DNA of 64,000 bases, taken from Diogma glabrata (taxonomy: Eukaryota > Arthropoda > Insecta > Diptera > Cylindrotomidae). Location of the stretch: positions 101,186,462 to 101,250,461 of the forward strand of contig OY856188.1 in NCBI GenBank assembly GCA_963693315.1. The letters run 5' to 3'. The notes under the pieces are model-generated. The model was not told where the DNA came from. It ran no database searches and saw only the letters and a program-made list of their open reading frames with translations. This document shows positions 57,978 through 64,000 of the stretch, one piece after another; position 1 is the stretch's first letter; each line of letters begins with the position of its first letter. Made by a program: the position numbers and the translations under genes.

Positions 57978-60900
57978 TTTGTAGCTATTTCGTTGTTTAT
58001 TGAGATTTATATATAACACCATTATAGCGGCAACAACTGGCAGGATTACCTAAAATCGTGGTTCCTAAATAAATAATACACACGCAGAATCAAACACTCT
58101 CTTTTTAACTTCATATGTTTTTCCATCTATAACGTAATATTAACGCAAAGTTAAATAAAACAAGAGCCACATAAGCTTGTTGTTTGACAATGTTGCTTCA
58201 CCATACAGAGAGCGAGATATTATCCACCAGACAAAACTAAAACGTATTTAGTATTCTCAATCTATGGAGAAACAACAAAGAAAAAGTGAATGCTTATCGT
58301 ATATACTTTTTTTGCTTACACTCGTATGTATCAATGTTGTATACTCAATTCCACCTACGTTGGAAATGGTGCACAGGAATGCACCAATATGAATATATCA
58401 AGCGTTGAAAGATCGTTGTATGTTCATGAAGTGTTTTATCATACCCGTTTTTTAACACGACAATGGATAAGCGCATGAAACAACTAAGTGAAAAACGGCT
58501 AACTTTGACTTAAATATCTATATGCCAATAATGTTGGTACACTTTAGAATCGAGACCATATAGCATATCTCTGCAGTAAATGCGAAGGTTATCGTCATAA
58601 ATTAACAGAATTGTTTTACCATAAATACTTTGAACAAATTGTGTTTACCAATAAAAGAATACTAAACAACGTCACTGGTTCTTTAATTAGGAACAACACC
58701 ATAACATCTTAAAATAGCGTGAAGGAGATTGAGATTCTTCGAATGGCTTTCGACAGTTTTGGGACGAATGCAATAAAAAAGTTAGAGGCATTGCAAAAAA
58801 CTGCTTGCGTTCATTTCAATTACTTTTAGAACAACGTCTATGGCCGGTCTACAATTTTAACGGAGTATCCTCGACATTCATGTGTAATTCGCATGACAGA
58901 GATGTGGAAGGTTATTGAATTTCGGACTGTGATTTGAACACGTTGGAAATAGATGCAGATGGATTATATCGTGATAATGGTAAAGGGTTTGTGGTCTACT
59001 TCAGAAATAAAGACCTTAGGCTGCAGTTTCCACTTGTTGAATTATGTAGGTTGTTTGGTAAGATAATTAGTGTTTTTAGTAATAGGGAAGCTACCATAAA
59101 AGCTCCTGGAAACAACATTATTGAATCAAAAATAGTACTTGTGTGCTTGCGGTCTGTCTTCGAATTATCTTGGACTCAAGTCCATATATAAAGTCTTCTT
59201 TTGCAGCGATACAAATGGTCTATATATTGATTGCATAGATATAAAGTCTTTGACTGCACTTGTTCCTCTACGTGTTGATATTTAAAATTGTGTTTCCATA
59301 TATTAAAATTTTGCTTATTAACGTTCGATCATCAATTATTCTAATCGTGAAAGTATTAATTTCTCTACTAAAAAATAAATAAATTGAAATAGTAAACACA
59401 AATAAAATTTGGTCAGCTCAATTTCTTGATGGACAATGAAAATATACAGATATATTCCTACACAAAAAAAACGCAATCAAATGTAAACTTCCTCTTTCTT
59501 TCTTCAAATTTATGTTATTTATATCTCCTTCTTTGAGCATAACGAATGAATTATGTTTTCTAAACGCTAAAATCGAAAGAACACTACAAATGTGAAGCGA
59601 GAGTACAAGACAACATAACATATTTGTAGAAAATAAATAGTTTGATGTATGAAACTTACACTAAGATATATTTTTAACTTTGAAGTTAATTTAATTTGTT
59701 TTTTTTTATTTTCCAAGATATTCTCTTCACTCATCACAAATAGAAAGTGGCCGGGGTGAACAACCCTATGAATGAGATAGGATGTGTTTGATATATGAGA
59801 AAATAGAAAAAGTATTATGAAAATACATAACGTGTGTAGAAAGAATATCGTTGCCTTTTCTATAAGAGAATATTTACAAAAGACGTTACTGATCTAATAA
59901 ACATAAGATAATTGGCCTCTTTTGTGCTTATATTAAAATTATTATTTTAAATACAAGGCAAACACGTTATAGGGATTTCAGTTGTTTTTTGTCATTAACA
60001 TGCATTGCGCAATATATCAATCTTATGATGATATATGATACCAGACAATGTTAAAACATCAATCTGTCAAGAATCATTTGGTTTTAATTTCTGTTATCTG
60101 TTACTATCCATTGTGTCATCCATCCGTGAATTTTGAAAAAAAAAATGGCATGAAAAGCCTTAATGTATGCAAACCTGGAGTTCATTTAATATTTAAATTT
60201 TAAATAGTGATGTTCAAAGTGTTACTCAACTATAGGATATAGCCCTAATGCCATTTCAAGTCAGATATAAAACGTCGATCAATATTCTGTGATAGCAAGA
60301 AACTATATCTATGTAGACCATTGAACAAACTGTTTTAACATTTTAAATGTCAACTTTAAAACAAAACAATCATCAATTAATTTAAGTCAAACAAAAATAC
60401 TACAAAATCAATAAACAACGGAAAAAAATCAATTGTAATAATAAAAATTCGATTGTAGTACACGGACGTGTTTATCATGACTATCATCATCGTCGCATTG
60501 TGCATAGTTTTAGAATTTAATTTATGTTTTCTATTCCGATAAAAAAAATACAATTTTATTTTATTTATTTTTCTTGTGTATAGTTTTCACATCATAAGGT
60601 CGTTAACCCCTTAATTATAACTGTATTCCTGTCTTTCTCCTGCTCACGTAATATTTTTTTTTTATTTAAGTGAGTATTGTCTTTTCTTTTAAAATTTCGA
60701 TATCAAAACAACGTCATTTTAAAGTCAAGAAAATAAAAAATTATTTAATATACTTAAGGTATCGATTGTTTGTTTTTGCTTTATTTTAATTTTGACAGGT
60801 TTTTCTTCCTTACATAACTCTTATTCTTATTCAATTCCATCTTTTATGAATACTAATTTTTTACATCCTTCCACAAAAGTTAATAATTGTGAGTGTGTGG

Positions 60901-61141
60901 AAATTACTTATTAATTTATGATGTAAAACGATAAATAATAAAACGTCGATTTAAAAGTTCGTATAATTAATTTATTAATATATTGAATGCTTCTTGACAT
61001 TCTCAACTTCCAATCTAAACTGTTGTCTTTTTCTCGTTGTAACTCATATAACTGATAAGACAGCAATTTTATTTACTAGAACTTCTAAGCTTGTCAAGTG
61101 CTGAACGTAATGTATTTGAATAGAAAACTGCAATCAACTAC
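57978..61141. other. AT-rich region; no recognised gene
   Basis: An 85-codon open frame at 58,934-59,191 (opens after TGA with TTG, no ATG; includes DADGLYRDNGKGFVVYFRNK) is of mixed composition, but I do not recognise it and cannot tell whether it is an exon. Nothing else is supported. Confidence 0.35.
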
Positions 61142-61773
61142 CCGACTAGCATTATGTAAGGGCTCATATTTGGACCGGATACGGCTTTCCCTACTACTGA
61201 TAGGGACCGTATCAGGCACACTGAATAGGTCCTAATTAGTAATGTAACGCCTCAAACTATCCATACCGGATCAGGCAGTCCTAGTAACGGACCAGAATCG
61301 GATCATTTAAAACAGGGAATTTTCTTCAACATATTTTAGAAAAATTAGATAATTTACTACTACATACATTAGAAAAAAATATTTACAAAAATATTCTAAC
61401 TTTATACTTACTTATATGTATTCATAACGCAGAGAAGCGATAACTAAAGTATATGTGGATAATACTCTAGTGAATTTTAACCAAAAGAAATGTATTAAAA
61501 TGAAATAGGGCTAAGATCAGGAAAAATAGGGCATATCTTAATTGGAAAATCAGATATGATTCTGATCCGGCCCTGGTCCGGCAATTACTAATAGCGATGA
61601 GATAGGTTTTCGAAATCCAGGACGAATCCGGGCAAATATGGCTCGCCCTAGTAGTGAACTCAAGTATGATTTCTTATTGAGGCCGGATGCAAATGCCCTA
61701 TTAGGATTTACCTTATTATACCCTGATCCAGCCCGGATCATAATAGGGCATATCTGAACAAATTGCTAGTCGG
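61142..61773 (+). mobile_element. CCGACTAGCA MITE, full copy (632 bp)
   Basis: The terminal repeats CCGACTAGCA and TGCTAGTCGG are perfect over 10 bases. Subterminal GGGCTCATATTTGGACCGGATACGG and CCGGATCATAATAGGGCATATC are related. No target duplication was obvious. A shorter inverted copy is at 48,710-49,112. Confidence 0.8.
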
Positions 61774-62774
61774 ATAGTGAGATCGGTCATTTAAGTCTGA
61801 ATAAGATGTTTTTATAGCGACCCATTAAGCACTACAAGGATACTGGTAGTATCGCCATGGATGGGGTTCTGGGAAAGCTACATCACTAAAAATTGTTCGA
61901 CAGGTAAAAAGACTCCAAACCAAAGAAGTTCACGTTAGAGTGTCATAAAGTGTCCGAAAATCTGAATCAAATTCAAATGAAGAATTGGACATAATACGTC
62001 AATATGCCGGGAGGCGGAAATAGCATTTACAAAAGACAAAAAAAGTAAAAACACTTCGAGTACAGGAAAAAATATACAAAATTTGAAATATTGAACCAAC
62101 TTTGTGGTTTCACGAATCACGACTGAAGAGCTATATTGTCGTAAGTGGTGAGATATGGCATAGTAATGTTTAGGTTTAATCATTCAATCTTATGCACTAT
62201 GTTGAGACTTAAGAAATATGTGATGAAATTTGCTTCACTCCTTGCAACATTTTATTTTTGAAATGTCAAAATTGAAACATTTTTGTTTTAGTTTTTGTGT
62301 TTGGTTTTTGGTTTTAACGCGCATCGCATATTGATTTAAAAATATAATCCTGATTTTTCACTGGCAATTCCTTTATTAGTGAACGAACATAGTGATGATG
62401 AGGATATACTATGAACTATCGTTTGGAAATTCCAAACAAAAGTTGAAATTCCTCAAAATATTGAAGAAGAATTAGAATATGAGGTAGATGAGGATTGAGG
62501 AGAATGCTGCTTTCATCAGGTAAAATATTTTAAACACTTTTGCTAATTCGTAAATTCATAAATATTTTAATAAAATAAATTATTTGTTGGTTATAAACCA
62601 AAAAAGTCTTATATTTGTATATATTTCATCACGCGTTTCGAGTGTTAACACTCATCCTCGGATTACAAAAATATTAATTAATGTGGAGCAGTTTTTTTGT
62701 GAGCAATTAAATAAGCTTAAGTACATATTGGAAATCACTTGAATTTCGCAATTCGAAATAATTTTTCTCTAAAA
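61774..62774. other. Region without firm features
   Basis: A coding-like stretch at 62,380-62,520 (EHSDDEDIL, EIPQNIEEELEYEVDED) is followed by CAG|GTAAAA and may be a decayed exon; it is unidentified. Near 62,632 ACGCGTTTCGAGTGTTAACACTCATCCTCGG contains a 14-base palindrome. Confidence 0.3.
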
Positions 62775-64000
62775 CTCCTTTTAGAAATTACTTCGGTCTG
62801 AAAGACCTAAGTATTACATTCATGAGCCAAAAGTGAAATTCTTACCCCCACTTTTTTTGGCATTTCTCGACGTTTTAGGACCTACTGATTCTAAAAAAGC
62901 AAAAAAAAAATGTATGTCTGTCTGCCGGCCGTCCGTCCGGCTGTCATTACCTACGCTGCAGGGAAAACCGCTGGAGGGATTTCAAAATTTTTTTTTTCTA
63001 AAAATAGGTATACTCAAGGGACAAGTCCGAAAGGACGCTGTGTTCGATAACTGTACCGGAAGTGTGTCAAAAAAATCATTATGTGTGTCAAAAATAGCAA
63101 ATTTTCATATTTTTGGCTTAAAAAACGTTCATTTTAAGTGATTACGAGTAGGAACATTAAATTTGGAGAAATCTTGATGGTCGGGATTGGTATGTGAGAT
63201 CAAAAACTAGATTATATTATAAGTTTGTCATTTTTATTTATTTTTTTACCCAATTTTTTGGAAAAAAAATAAAATTAACTGTTTGTTTGAAATGAAGTTT
63301 TATTATTATTATTGAGAATTATGGCACTATAAGTTTGTCAAAAAAATGTTGTCAAGTGTGTCAAAAGATTTTTATTTATTTTTCACCCAATTTTTTGGAA
63401 TAAAATAAAATTGTTTGTTTGAACTGAAATTTTATTATTATTATTGAGAATTATGGCATCATAAGTTTGTCAAAAAATGTTGTTAAGTGTGTCAAAGGTT
63501 TGTATTTAATTTTTACCCAATTTTTTAGAAAAAAATAAAATTAATAGTTTGTATGACACGATATTTTATTATAATTATAGGGAATTATGGCATTATAAGT
63601 TTGTCAAAAAATAATGTCAAGTGTGTCAAAAAATGATTTCATTTATTTTTTTAGCCAATTTTTTGGAAAAAAAAAATGTAGCTGTTTTTATGACGTAAAT
63701 GTAATTTAGAATGAAATTGGACATGGAAATTTTTGAATTTGTTATAGTTTTTGAAATATTTTTGGAATTTTGAAAAAGTTTGTATTTTTGAATTTGGAAT
63801 AATTTTTGCAATATTTTTAGAATTTCGGCAAAAGTTTTAATTTTTGATTTTGTAAGAATTTTTGAAATATTTTTAGAATTTTGAAAAATTTTTAATTTTT
63901 GATTTTATTATAATTTTTGGAATTTTGAAAAAATTTTCAATTTTTGATTTTGTAATAATTTTTGCAATATTTTTAGAATTTTGGAAAAAGTTTGAATTTT
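62775..64000 (+). repeat. Dispersed repeat with two tandem arrays, runs off the window
   Basis: 62,775-63,240 mirrors 26,130-26,560. Then a unit of about 100-135 bp with ATAAGTTTGTCAAAAAA, GTCAAGTGTGTCAAAA and ACCCAATTTTTTGGA occurs four times (63,217-63,670). Then the AATTTTTGATTTTGTAATAATTTTTGCAATATTT tandem fills the end of the window. Confidence 0.8.

Noticed and set aside
58934..59191. 85-codon open frame as a gene
   Set aside because: No ATG start, no splice signals worked out and no recognised similarity.
63217..63670. CRISPR-like array
   Set aside because: Units are long, diverged, contiguous and AT-rich, in a eukaryotic setting; they are tandem repeats.

Overview
The window looks like a piece of an AT-rich insect nuclear genome, probably a fly or midge. 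The reasons are one recognisable insect host gene (the terminal exon of a Follicle cell protein 3C-like gene near 7.3-7.8 kb), short introns of 54-63 nt in several decayed genes, AATAAA signals and the mix of transposons. No bacterial features are present. Apart from the host exon, nearly everything that can be identified is a mobile element, mostly broken and often nested.

Layout. 0-7.2 kb: MITEs (one Tourist-like with TAA target duplication at 3181-3659), non-LTR and LTR fragments, and an element with long inverted arms (4.1-6.0 kb). 7.3-7.9 kb: the Fcp3C-like exon. 8.6-9.9 kb: a reverse-strand non-LTR reverse transcriptase relic. 10,154-16,737: a complete Ty3/Gypsy retrotransposon on the minus strand with two nearly identical LTRs, ATAT target duplication, a SAP domain at the start of Gag and a textbook -1 frameshift signal between gag and pol; its reading frames carry further lesions. 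18.8-20.5 kb: a decayed Crypton (tyrosine recombinase) with a 54-nt intron and a stop at the catalytic tyrosine position. 21,067-23,368: a PIF/Harbinger element with convergent transposase and Myb/SANT-like genes. 23,726-25,233: a hAT relic with a perfect 8-bp target duplication. 25.2-26.6 kb: AT-rich tandem repeats with a mariner-like MITE, matched by an inverted copy at 62.8-64 kb.

29.9-30.4 kb: another LINE relic. 30,700-32,498: an element with about 480-bp terminal inverted repeats. 34.5-36.8 kb: two solo LTRs of families related to the Gypsy element, one with a 249-bp insertion. 38.15-41.7 kb: a second Harbinger-type gene pair. Its transposase is split by a CACTG-ended element (38,804-40,398), which is itself split by a 1,136-bp insertion made of 441-bp units carrying a tRNA-like cloverleaf, ending in a snap-back. 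41,968-44,475: a second hAT element. 44,815-47,496: a pogo/Tigger-like element containing a LINE copy. 48-64 kb: MITEs and a foldback element (55,718-57,977) that contains a MITE that contains another MITE.

The genes do not form a pathway. What the window records well is insertion history: at least four insertions can be proven from the sequence itself, because an uninterrupted relative or an interrupted reading frame shows the empty site.
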